The position numbers and the translations under genes were made by a program. A DNA stretch of 6,891 nt, taken from Phycisphaerales bacterium (GTDB taxonomy: Bacteria; Planctomycetota; Phycisphaerae; Tepidisphaerales; Tepidisphaeraceae). The notes under the pieces were generated by a model. It was not told the origin of the DNA, searched no databases, and saw only the letters and a program-made list of their open reading frames with translations. Where the stretch lies: the NCBI GenBank assembly GCA_003153655.1, contig PMAK01000060.1, positions 3,089 through 9,979 on the forward strand, written 5' to 3'. Each line of letters opens with the position of its first letter. Within the stretch, counting starts at the first letter, position 1. This document shows, piece after piece, positions 1 through 4,614 of the stretch.

Positions 1-117
1 AGCGGCCTGGGGCTTGATCGCATCAAGAACCTTCTGCAATTTTTTGCCGGCGGTCCCTTCGCGGACGGCCATGTTGAACGGTTCGTGAGGAATCGTGACA
101 TAAACAAGCATACGCAT
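1..117 (-). CDS. Small conserved hypothetical protein, N-terminal part only (cut by left edge)
   Basis: The first 39 codons of a minus-strand gene are present and the frame is open to the window edge, so the C-terminus is missing. The product begins MRMLVYVTIPHEPFN and continues with a Gly-Lys-Lys-Leu-Gln helix and a Lys-Pro-Gln-Ala-Ala segment. This looks like the first beta strand and helix of a small ferredoxin-fold-like (GYD/ABM-type) protein of about 90 residues; I recall similar short proteins of unknown function, but this is inference. The start is supported by a GGAG ribosome-binding site about 8 bases before the ATG. A second ATG two codons later is possible. It is divergent from everything to its right. 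No function can be assigned. Confidence 0.72.
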   Translation of the reverse strand, partial: MRMLVYVTIPHEPFNMAVREGTAGKKLQKVLDAIKPQAA

Positions 118-142
118 GGTAAATCTCCGTTTGGGTCATTAG

Positions 143-173
143 GCTTATTGCGCGACTCGCGCCAACCCTAAGC
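143..173. promoter_or_regulatory. Imperfect hairpin / dyad upstream of the left-edge gene
   Basis: The core is a 13-base perfect dyad with a one-base centre, GCGCGACTCGCGC (150-162). It is flanked by TTG / CAA and then by GCTTA (143-147) paired with TAAGC (169-173), with small bulges. It lies about 25-55 bases upstream of the minus-strand start at 117. It could be an operator or a 5'-UTR hairpin for that gene. There is no T-run on either side, so a terminator is unlikely. The role is inferred from position only. Confidence 0.3.
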
Positions 174-507
174 GACCCGCACCGCAATATCAATGAGAGG
201 GTCCGATGGCTCAAATTCCCTGGCCCGGCAGCCGTATTCTCTGACGCAAAGGGAATGGCAAATAGAAGAAAACAATCGACTGCGATACGTGCCGGCGGCT
301 GGTCGGCGGGGGCGTTTGTTCTAGTTGTCGGGGCTCATGGCGGTGACGAATATCGCGGTCGATGGTCATATCGTCTTCCTGATTTGGGAATTGAGGTTGT
401 CCTGCGGCGAAATGGATCGCTCATTATCTGGAATTGCCAATTTTGGGGATTTGTGTTTACACTGGCTCGCGGCGCTTTTTGCTTAATCGCTATTGGAGAA
501 TTGGTTT
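174..507. other. Gene-poor intergenic stretch
   Basis: I see no convincing gene here. An open frame runs 255-515 on the plus strand (86 codons). It has no clear ribosome-binding site, no recognisable motif, and overlaps the better-supported membrane protein gene. A 12-codon mini-ORF (ATG 206, stop 242-244) does have an AGAGG five bases upstream, but encodes nothing recognisable. The stretch is richer in A+T than the flanking genes, especially 400-490, and probably holds the promoter of the membrane protein gene. A TTTACA box at 456-461 is a possible -35 element, without a good -10 partner. Confidence 0.4.
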
Positions 508-1152
508 GTGATTGAACCGGGAATTGCCAACGCGGCTGACTATGCGGACGCTTTACTGACGGCGCGCAAGGCCAAGAACATTTTAGTTTTGCTGGTGCTG
601 GTGATTCTTCTGTTTCAACTGGCGCTGTTTTTTGGCGCGCGGTACAAAATTGAATTGGGGGCCGATGACGGAGTGGGCCACCCTGCTTCTCCATTGATTG
701 CTGACCTCCTGAAGTACCTGGTCGGCCTGACCGATTTTCTGGGCGTGGTGCTGCCGATATTGCTTTTGGCTGATCTCTGGCTGATTGCTTCGGTGATGCT
801 GCTTGGGCGGCTGCTTGGGGTTTCGCGAGTGATCGCGGCTTTTTTGTGGTGCATGGTTTTACTGACCCTGCTGTTTCCGTGGCAGGCGTTTTTGATGAAT
901 CAGACTTTTACGAGCACGAAATTTGAGATACCCGGGGTGTTGTACACCTGGTCGGAACTGATCGTGCGCGGGCGCGTCCATCCTTCAGGATTTTCGCTCT
1001 CGCTGCTGTACTGGGCGCGGTTTGTCGGGTGGCCGGCGGTGGCTACTCTGCTTCTTCTGTCGATCCAGCATCAGAGCGGGACTGGAATGCGGGCCGCTTT
1101 GGGCGAGGCGGCGGTTAGAAGCAGCCCTGATGTTCGGCCAACCGGGGCTTAA
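508..1152 (+). CDS. Small multi-pass membrane protein, unknown function
   Basis: The product is a 214-residue inner-membrane protein with four likely transmembrane helices, at about residues 25-43, 78-100, 107-129 and 163-186. A short acidic N-terminus (IEPGIANAADYADA) comes first and a polar tail rich in Arg and Gly last. The region between helices 3 and 4 carries aromatic residues (PGVLYTWSEL) and is probably a loop on one side of the membrane. I chose the GTG at 508 because a GGAG lies at 495-498, nine bases upstream. A TTG at 493 would add five residues but has no ribosome-binding site. The 3' end overlaps the next gene by 23 bases if that gene begins at its first ATG, so the two are likely co-transcribed. 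The pairing suggests a membrane partner for the bactofilin-like protein; this is inference. I do not recognise the family. Confidence 0.78.
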   Translation: MIEPGIANAADYADALLTARKAKNILVLLVLVILLFQLALFFGARYKIELGADDGVGHPASPLIADLLKYLVGLTDFLGVVLPILLLADLWLIASVMLLGRLLGVSRVIAAFLWCMVLLTLLFPWQAFLMNQTFTSTKFEIPGVLYTWSELIVRGRVHPSGFSLSLLYWARFVGWPAVATLLLLSIQHQSGTGMRAALGEAAVRSSPDVRPTGA

Positions 1153-1555
1153 ACCAACTGTTCACGATTCTGGGTGCTTGCGGGTTGTAATTCCTATGCG
1201 GGAAGAGCGCGGCAAACTTACCGGCGATGTCGTGATCGACGAGCTGTATACCCTTTGGGGGATGATCGCGGGGAACGTGAACGTGATCGAAGAAGGGAAA
1301 CTCTATCTCCGCGGCAGCGTTTATGGGGACCTGACCGTTGAATATGGGGGGCGGGTTCATATTTACGGGAACGTGCAGGGGAAGCTGACGACGCGGCGCG
1401 GGGCGAAGGTGATTCATGGAGGGATTGTGGGCGGGGATATTGTGAATGAGGGGGGCCGAATCTTTATTGAGCTGGCGGCAAAGACGCTGGGGAAGATTAA
1501 AACGAAGGATGGGACGACGACGTTTGAGAAGCTGGAGAGGTATCGCGGGGATTAG
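1130..1555 (+). CDS. Bactofilin-like polymer-forming protein (DUF583-type beta-helix)
   Basis: The product has 141 residues. Residues about 29-113 form repeated short beta rungs rich in Gly, Val and Ile: LTGDVVIDE, GNVNVIEEGKLYLRGSVYGD, then LTVEYGGRVHIYGNVQGKL, GAKVIHGGIVGGDIVNEGG. Regular Gly-Asp/Asn-Val turns are the signature of the right-handed beta-helix of bactofilins and related polymer-forming proteins. Bactofilins assemble into filaments at the membrane and help position envelope or cell-shape machinery; this small member is likely cytosolic or membrane-associated. The C-terminus (KTLGKIKTKDG, then a charged tail) is short. The start is uncertain: ATG 1130 overlaps the upstream membrane gene, and ATG 1196 would leave a 43-base gap and remove 22 residues. 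Neither has a clear ribosome-binding site, so translational coupling to the upstream gene is plausible. Confidence 0.8.
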   Translation: MFGQPGLKPTVHDSGCLRVVIPMREERGKLTGDVVIDELYTLWGMIAGNVNVIEEGKLYLRGSVYGDLTVEYGGRVHIYGNVQGKLTTRRGAKVIHGGIVGGDIVNEGGRIFIELAAKTLGKIKTKDGTTTFEKLERYRGD

Positions 1556-1629
1556 GGTTTTGCTTTGCATTTTTGTTTTTGGGTTTTTGCGGTTTGGGGT
1601 TGGGGCGATTAACGTTTAACACGTTTGAG

Positions 1630-1667
1630 ATGGCTCTTCCGTTACGGTGGGGCCATGGCTTTTTCTT
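1630..1667 (+). terminator. Possible rho-independent terminator after the bactofilin-like gene
   Basis: ATGGCTCTTCCG (1630-1641) pairs with CGGTGGGGCCAT (1645-1656) across a TTA loop. This gives 12 positions with two G-U pairs and one T-T mismatch. GGC and then TTTTTCTT follow. It lies 75 bases past the bactofilin-like stop and just before the STAS gene, which fits a transcript end. The three bases between stem and T-run and the mismatch weaken the call. Confidence 0.42.
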
Positions 1668-1680
1668 CTGAGGTTGGTTT

Positions 1681-2010
1681 ATGCCGATCGATAAGTGGTC
1701 GGATTTTGTCGCGGTGGTGCATCTGTCGGACGATCCGCAGTTTTCGGAGGAGATGGAGGCGGCGGCGCGGATTGGGCCGCCTTGTCTGAACCGGGTGCTG
1801 GATTTTTCCGGTGTTCATTTTGTTAATTCATCCAATATCGCGGCGATGCTGGGGTTGCGGCAGCACATTCTTCGGCAGGATGGAAAGCTGGTTCTTTGCA
1901 ATGTTGTGAACCAGATCCTGGCTACGTTTCTGGTGACTGGGCTGGATAAGATTTTTGAGATTTGTGACGACGTGCCGACGGCGCTGGCGACGATTCAGAT
2001 GGATGAGTAG
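1681..2010 (+). CDS. Single-domain STAS protein (anti-sigma factor antagonist type)
   Basis: The 109-residue product is one STAS domain. After a first strand (DFVAVVHLSDDPQ) comes the core RVLDFSGVHFVNSSNIAAML (39-58), a helix, KLVLCNVVNQILATFLVTGLDKIFEI (69-94) and the last helix. In SpoIIAA-type anti-anti-sigma factors the motif is Asp-Ser-Ser-Gly and the first Ser is phosphorylated by the partner kinase. Here it reads Asn49-Ser50-Ser51-Asn52, so the candidate phosphoserine is kept but the flanking Asp and Gly are both Asn. Known members release sigma factors from anti-sigma kinases or act in stressosome-like or signalling complexes. No kinase, phosphatase or sigma factor lies in this window. 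The start is supported by GAGG at 1670-1673, seven bases before ATG. It appears monocistronic, between two terminator-like hairpins. Confidence 0.82.
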   Translation: MPIDKWSDFVAVVHLSDDPQFSEEMEAAARIGPPCLNRVLDFSGVHFVNSSNIAAMLGLRQHILRQDGKLVLCNVVNQILATFLVTGLDKIFEICDDVPTALATIQMDE

Positions 2011-2051
2011 CGCGTTGGGTAAGGTGAAAGGTTTGGACGTGTTTTTGGGGA

Positions 2052-2080
2052 ATCTGAGAATTTTTCTAAGATATTTTTTT
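2052..2080 (+). terminator. Likely rho-independent terminator after the STAS gene
   Basis: ATCTGAGAA (2052-2060) pairs with TTCTAAGAT (2064-2072) across a TTT loop, with a single G-A mismatch. One A and seven consecutive T follow (2074-2080). It lies 41 bases after the STAS stop. The stem is A+T rich, so strength is uncertain, but the hairpin plus T-tract geometry is correct. Confidence 0.5.
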
Positions 2081-2172
2081 ACCGCAGAGGACGCGGCCTT
2101 CGGCTCTGAGGCTCCCTTCGGGTCTGAGCCTCAGGGTCGAAGACAGGCTCGAAGAGAGATCGCGGAGAAGAA
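2081..2172. repeat. REP-like intergenic element with a 17-bp hairpin
   Basis: A sequence starting ACCGCAGAGGACGCGG (2081-2096) and ending with AGAGATCGCGGAGAAG (2155-2170) resembles the ACCGCAGAG-GCGG-GAGA type of intergenic repeat that I recall from several environmental bacteria. Its middle holds a long hairpin. CTTCGGCTCTGAGGCTC (2098-2114) pairs with GAGCCTCAGGGTCGAAG (2126-2142) as 17 continuous pairs, two of them G-U. The left arm is also repeated directly, with two changes, at 2116-2132. There is no T-run, so a terminator is unlikely. An open frame crosses it (1955-2209), but only as a shadow. Whether it recurs in the genome cannot be seen here. Confidence 0.5.
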
Positions 2173-2210
2173 ATTGGCCTTTCCGCACGAGGGATTTATT
2201 TCGCTGTAAT

Positions 2211-2261
2211 TACGACATTAATGTCGCTATAATATATATCCGATATGTTATATATGTCGTA
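2211..2261 (+). promoter_or_regulatory. Promoter with palindromic operator-like sites for the XRE-Fic module
   Basis: A perfect 14-base palindrome, CGACATTAATGTCG (2213-2226), abuts a consensus -10 box TATAAT (2228-2233). A third half-site ATGTCGTA (2254-2261) is the exact reverse complement of TACGACAT (2211-2218), so the half-sites flank the -10 box and the expected transcription start near 2240. The -35 hexamer at the usual spacing (TGTAAT, 2205-2210) is poor. The layout is typical of an autoregulated antitoxin operon, in which the XRE protein would bind the half-sites and block RNA polymerase. Binding is inferred. Confidence 0.55.
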
Positions 2262-2277
2262 CTAATAGAGAAAATCC

Positions 2278-2667
2278 ATGGTCACAGCCATTCAAACCGT
2301 GTCTACGCGATTGAACCGGCGTCGCGAGAAGCTTGGGGTCAGTTGCTCCGTTTTGGCCAAGCGGACGGGGATCAGTCTGCGCACCGTGCAGCGCATTCTT
2401 TCCGGGGAAGAAATGAATCCGGGGTTTTCGACTGTGGCATCGCTGGCTCGTGAGTTGGGTGTGGGTGTTCATTTCGAGGATGACGTGGACATTCGCACGA
2501 TTCGCCGGCGCCAAGCTGAGAAAAAGGCGGAGCGAATCCTGGCAATCGTTCAGGGCAACTCCGCGCTCGAAGCTCAATCTATGTCGCGAGAGACAATGCG
2601 TGATCTCCGCGAGCAGACCATTCACGAATTGCTGGCGGGCTCGGACCGCAAGCTTTGGGCTGATTGA
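2278..2667 (+). CDS. XRE-family helix-turn-helix regulator, probable antitoxin of the Fic module
   Basis: The 129-residue product has an N-terminal Cro/C1-type helix-turn-helix (about 8-65). The recognition segment GISLRTVQRILSG (31-43) is followed by NPGFSTVASLARELGV. A charged helical C-terminal half follows (RRRQAEKKAERILAIVQG, then ALEAQSMSRETMRDL and HELLAGSDRKLWAD). This C-terminal pattern (QG-ALEAQ and HELLAG-KLW) recurs, as I recall, in small XRE regulators linked to toxin genes. It probably binds its own promoter and may contact the Fic protein. Its TGA shares its last base with the ATG of the Fic gene, so the two are translationally coupled. A weak AGAGA lies before the ATG. It is not the classic 'mobile mystery protein A' by sequence style, although the partner resembles protein B. 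Confidence 0.85.
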   Translation: MVTAIQTVSTRLNRRREKLGVSCSVLAKRTGISLRTVQRILSGEEMNPGFSTVASLARELGVGVHFEDDVDIRTIRRRQAEKKAERILAIVQGNSALEAQSMSRETMRDLREQTIHELLAGSDRKLWAD

Positions 2668-3266
2668 TGGGCGTTTGGAAACCCATACCCGGTGAAACGC
2701 CGATTGACGACATTTCGGGTTTGAAGCCGAAGTGGGTAACGACCCGCGCAGAATTGAATGATGTTGAAGCCCGGAACATCCGCAAGGCTGTCATGCGTTA
2801 TCTGGTCAGCAAGCCATCGCGTCGGCAAGCGCGATTCACGCTTGAGTGGTGTTACAAACTTCACCGGCAGATGTTTGTCGAGGTGTGGCGGTGGGCCGGC
2901 GAGAAGCGGACGACGAAATTGAATCTGGGCGTGCCGCCCTACCGCATTGATATGGATCTCCAGGGCGTGATGGATGATCTGGCATTTTGGCGGGAGGAGG
3001 GGGAGATGGAGATGATTGAGCAAGCGGCACGGCTGCATCACCAAGCTGTGTTCATTCATCCGTTTCTCAACGGCAACGGGCGATGGGCGCGCTTGCTGGC
3101 GAATATTTTTCTGAAACAGGCGGCGGACAAAGTGACGATCTGGCCGGAGGAGACGGTTGGGAATGTGAGTGTTATTCGGGATGAGTATCTGGCGGCGGTG
3201 CGACTGGCGGATGGTGGGGAATATGGGCCGCTGATTGGTCTTCAGCGGCGGTATACGCAGGAGTGA
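2667..3266 (+). CDS. Fic-domain protein, mobile mystery protein B type
   Basis: The 199-residue product opens with GVWKPIPGETPIDDISGLK, matching my recall of the start of 'mobile mystery protein B' Fic proteins. It has a helical core, WAGEKRTTKLNLGVPPYRI (76-94, the flap region), and the Fic motif HPFLNGNGRWAR (131-142). Fic enzymes transfer AMP or another phosphate-linked group from a nucleotide to hydroxyl side chains of target proteins; His131 would be the base. The usual Mg-binding Asp/Glu after HPFx is Asn135 here, as I recall is common in this subfamily. TTRAELN (25-31) resembles the inhibitory (S/T)xxxE(G/N) helix motif but has Leu after Glu. The ATG overlaps the XRE stop codon by one base. 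It probably acts as the toxin or effector of the pair. Target unknown. Confidence 0.88.
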   Translation: MGVWKPIPGETPIDDISGLKPKWVTTRAELNDVEARNIRKAVMRYLVSKPSRRQARFTLEWCYKLHRQMFVEVWRWAGEKRTTKLNLGVPPYRIDMDLQGVMDDLAFWREEGEMEMIEQAARLHHQAVFIHPFLNGNGRWARLLANIFLKQAADKVTIWPEETVGNVSVIRDEYLAAVRLADGGEYGPLIGLQRRYTQE

Positions 3267-3352
3267 TTGAGTGATGGGGGAGGGAGTGACACTGGTGAAT
3301 ATCGGTGTCCGCATTCCGATGATCGCTTGTCGCAAGAATAAGAATTGATTAT

Positions 3353-3381
3353 TTGACGGCGCCCGTACTTTCCTATATAGT
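3353..3381 (+). promoter_or_regulatory. Sigma70-like promoter of the BrnT-like gene, probably leaderless
   Basis: A -35 box TTGACG (3353-3358) and a -10 box TATAGT (3376-3381) are separated by the ideal 17 bases. The expected transcription start is about 3387-3389, on the GTG start codon at 3388. No ribosome-binding site precedes that GTG. The overlapping TATATA at 3374 is an alternative -10 at 15-base spacing. Confidence 0.55.
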
Positions 3382-3387
3382 TATGTC

Positions 3388-3645
3388 GTGATACCGACGC
3401 AGTTCCGCTGGATTGAATGGAATCAGGAACATGCGACGAAACACGGTTGCGCGATTGCGGAGATTGAGTCGGTCGTGCGGAACGCGGGTCGCGGTTTTCC
3501 ACGCAAGGGAGATCGTAAAAAATGGCTGGTTGTCGGTCGCGGATTGGGTGGGCGGGTGATTAGAGTCATATACCTGATGGACGAGGATGGCGCGGCTTTC
3601 GTGATCCATGCCATGCCAATGACGACGCGGCGCAGGCGAGGGTGA
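3388..3645 (+). CDS. BrnT-like toxin (small RelE-fold RNase-type protein)
   Basis: The 85-residue product has the BrnT-like layout: FRWIEWNQEHATKHG (6-20) with the characteristic Trp-Asn and Lys-His-Gly, a helix (IAEIESVVRNA), a basic segment, strands KKWLVVGRG and RVIRVIYLMDEDG, then FVIHAMPMTTRRRR. BrnT proteins are small ribosome-independent RNases of type II toxin-antitoxin systems that slow translation. This protein belongs to a divergent branch with HAMPMT where standard members have a SAR-type motif, so activity is inferred. GTG at 3388 is the only reasonable start, since the ATG at 3383 is out of frame and closes after two codons. The gene is followed 11 bases later by a ribbon-helix-helix gene, the usual BrnT-BrnA order. 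Confidence 0.75.
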   Translation: MIPTQFRWIEWNQEHATKHGCAIAEIESVVRNAGRGFPRKGDRKKWLVVGRGLGGRVIRVIYLMDEDGAAFVIHAMPMTTRRRRG

Positions 3646-3656
3646 AAGGAATAGCC

Positions 3657-3983
3657 ATGAGCAAACGAAAGAAATCGGACATCGACAAATTCATTTCGCT
3701 GCCGGACTCAGAGAAAGAGCGGATTTTCAGGCAGATTGAGGGGGAGACGATGAAGCAATCGCTGGCGCGGTCGCGGCCGCTCAATGCCCGAGAGCGCGGT
3801 CAATGGCGACGATTCAAGGCCAAGATGGGACGGCCCAAGGTTGGGAAAGGCGCCAAGACAATTTCATTGACGGTAGAGAGCGATCTACTGAAACAGGCGG
3901 ATGCATATGCGAAGCGGCACGGCATCAGCCGGGCGAAGCTGGTGGCGTGGGGGCTGCAGGCCGTAATGGGGTCGGCAGCGTAA
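3657..3983 (+). CDS. Ribbon-helix-helix protein, probable BrnA-like antitoxin
   Basis: The product has 108 residues. The first half is basic and helical (MSKRKKSDIDKFISLPDSEKERIFRQ and on to GQWRRFKAK). The last 40 residues look like a CopG/Arc-type ribbon-helix-helix: strand KTISLTVES (67-75), helix DLLKQADAYAKRHG (76-89), then SRAKLVAWGLQAVM (91-104). Such proteins neutralise a small RNase toxin with one half and bind DNA through the ribbon. Toxin first and antitoxin second is the BrnT-BrnA order. ATG 3657 is chosen because AAAGGA lies six bases upstream, overlapping the toxin stop. The DNA-binding part is at the C-terminus here, as in BrnA. The N-terminal half is a family I cannot name. 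Confidence 0.75.
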   Translation: MSKRKKSDIDKFISLPDSEKERIFRQIEGETMKQSLARSRPLNARERGQWRRFKAKMGRPKVGKGAKTISLTVESDLLKQADAYAKRHGISRAKLVAWGLQAVMGSAA

Positions 3984-4030
3984 GTTCTATTTGTGATTAT
4001 GCAATTGTTCGGGTCTCCTTGAGCATTCGC

Positions 4031-4036
4031 TACAAT
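4031..4036 (+). promoter_or_regulatory. -10 box next to the DUF4160 start codon
   Basis: TACAAT (4031-4036) ends seven bases before the ATG at 4044, which puts the expected transcription start at or next to the start codon. No ribosome-binding site is present. The -35 position at 17-base spacing (TTCGGG, 4008-4013) matches poorly, so the promoter call rests mainly on the -10 box and its placement. Confidence 0.42.
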
Positions 4037-4043
4037 GACTTAA

Positions 4044-4304
4044 ATGCCAACGATAAGCGTGTTCTTCGGAATTACGATTCGCATGTACTTTGACGATCAT
4101 TCACCGCCCCATTTTCATGTATACTATGGGGAGCATGCGGCAACGATTGAGATTGATTCGTTGCGTTTGCGGTATGGGCGGCTCCCGCGGCGCGTGACTG
4201 CATTGGTTTTGGAATGGGCCGCGGAGCACCGGGAAGAGTTGAAGGCGAATTGGATGCGGGCCGAGAAACATCAGCCGCTCAATCCGGTTTCGCCTTTGGA
4301 ATAG
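4044..4304 (+). CDS. DUF4160 protein (putative toxin-antitoxin component)
   Basis: The 86-residue product fits DUF4160 well: MPTISVFFGITIRMYFDDH at the start and the signature Asp-His-Ser-Pro-Pro-His-Phe-His-Val at 18-26. YGEHAATIEI, a basic linker GRLPRR, and helix ALVLEWAAEHREELKANW follow. The family is small and uncharacterised. As I recall, it is very often encoded beside DUF2442, and the pair is suspected to be TA-like. The conserved His-rich motif suggests metal or nucleic acid chemistry, but that is not shown. The MPTI start is the normal family start. No ribosome-binding site is visible, and a -10 box lies just upstream. The gene ends five bases before the DUF2442 gene. Confidence 0.83.
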   Translation: MPTISVFFGITIRMYFDDHSPPHFHVYYGEHAATIEIDSLRLRYGRLPRRVTALVLEWAAEHREELKANWMRAEKHQPLNPVSPLE

Positions 4305-4309
4305 TTGCC

Positions 4310-4558
4310 ATGGAACGAATTGTTTTTGTCAAAGCTGAGCCGGACTGGAAGTTGGAGGTGGCTTTCTCCGATGGGACGAGGGGCGTGGTTTCGTTGAAGG
4401 ATCGGCTGTTTGGGCCGGTGTTTGAGCCTTTGAAACATCCGGCGCTGTTTCGGCAGGTTCGCGTTGATGAGTTTGGGGCGGTGTGCTGGCCGAATGGGGC
4501 TGATCTTGCGCCTGATGCGCTTTATGAAACGATCAAGTCGCTGACGCGCGTTGCTTGA
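4310..4558 (+). CDS. DUF2442 protein, partner of DUF4160
   Basis: The 82-residue product is a typical DUF2442 protein: strand pairs with KLEVAFSDGTRGVVSLKDRL (14-33), FEPLKHPALFRQVRVDEFG (38-56), and the closing CWPNGADLAPDALYE (59-73). Members are small beta-rich proteins of unknown mechanism and common neighbours of DUF4160. Which of the two would be toxin and which antitoxin is not established. ATG 4310 is preceded by GGA nine bases upstream at the end of the DUF4160 gene. The two genes are five bases apart, so they form one operon. The gene converges with the protease gene 56 bases downstream; no clear terminator hairpin is visible in that gap. Confidence 0.85.
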   Translation: MERIVFVKAEPDWKLEVAFSDGTRGVVSLKDRLFGPVFEPLKHPALFRQVRVDEFGAVCWPNGADLAPDALYETIKSLTRVA

Positions 4559-4614
4559 CCCACTCATTTGAGCGCGCTGTCAGACATCACGAATTAAATC
4601 TTACCATCACGTCG

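Noticed and set aside
206..244. 12-codon mini-ORF with AGAGG five bases upstream
   Set aside because: Too short and without any attenuator-like structure downstream to support a leader peptide.
255..515. Plus-strand open frame of 86 codons
   Set aside because: No ribosome-binding site or family resemblance, and its end overlaps the start of the membrane protein gene; kept only as a remark on the intergenic stretch.
1115..1570. Minus-strand open frame of 151 codons
   Set aside because: It is a shadow of the bactofilin-like gene, rich in Pro, His and Arg with no recognisable domain.
1955..2209. Plus-strand open frame crossing the STAS end and the hairpin element
   Set aside because: It is out of frame with STAS and encodes the repeat-like sequence; no protein signature.
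3288..3309. GACAC / GTGTC inverted repeat after the Fic gene
   Set aside because: Only five pairs with a 12-base loop and no T-run; not enough for a terminator.
2622..3335. Minus-strand open frame of 237 codons
   Set aside because: It lies opposite the Fic gene and the XRE end; no motif, and the sense frame holds the full Fic motif.
4559..4614. Gap between convergent DUF2442 and protease genes, with AGCGCGCT palindrome
   Set aside because: The palindrome is only eight bases without loop or T-run, so no bidirectional terminator is claimed.
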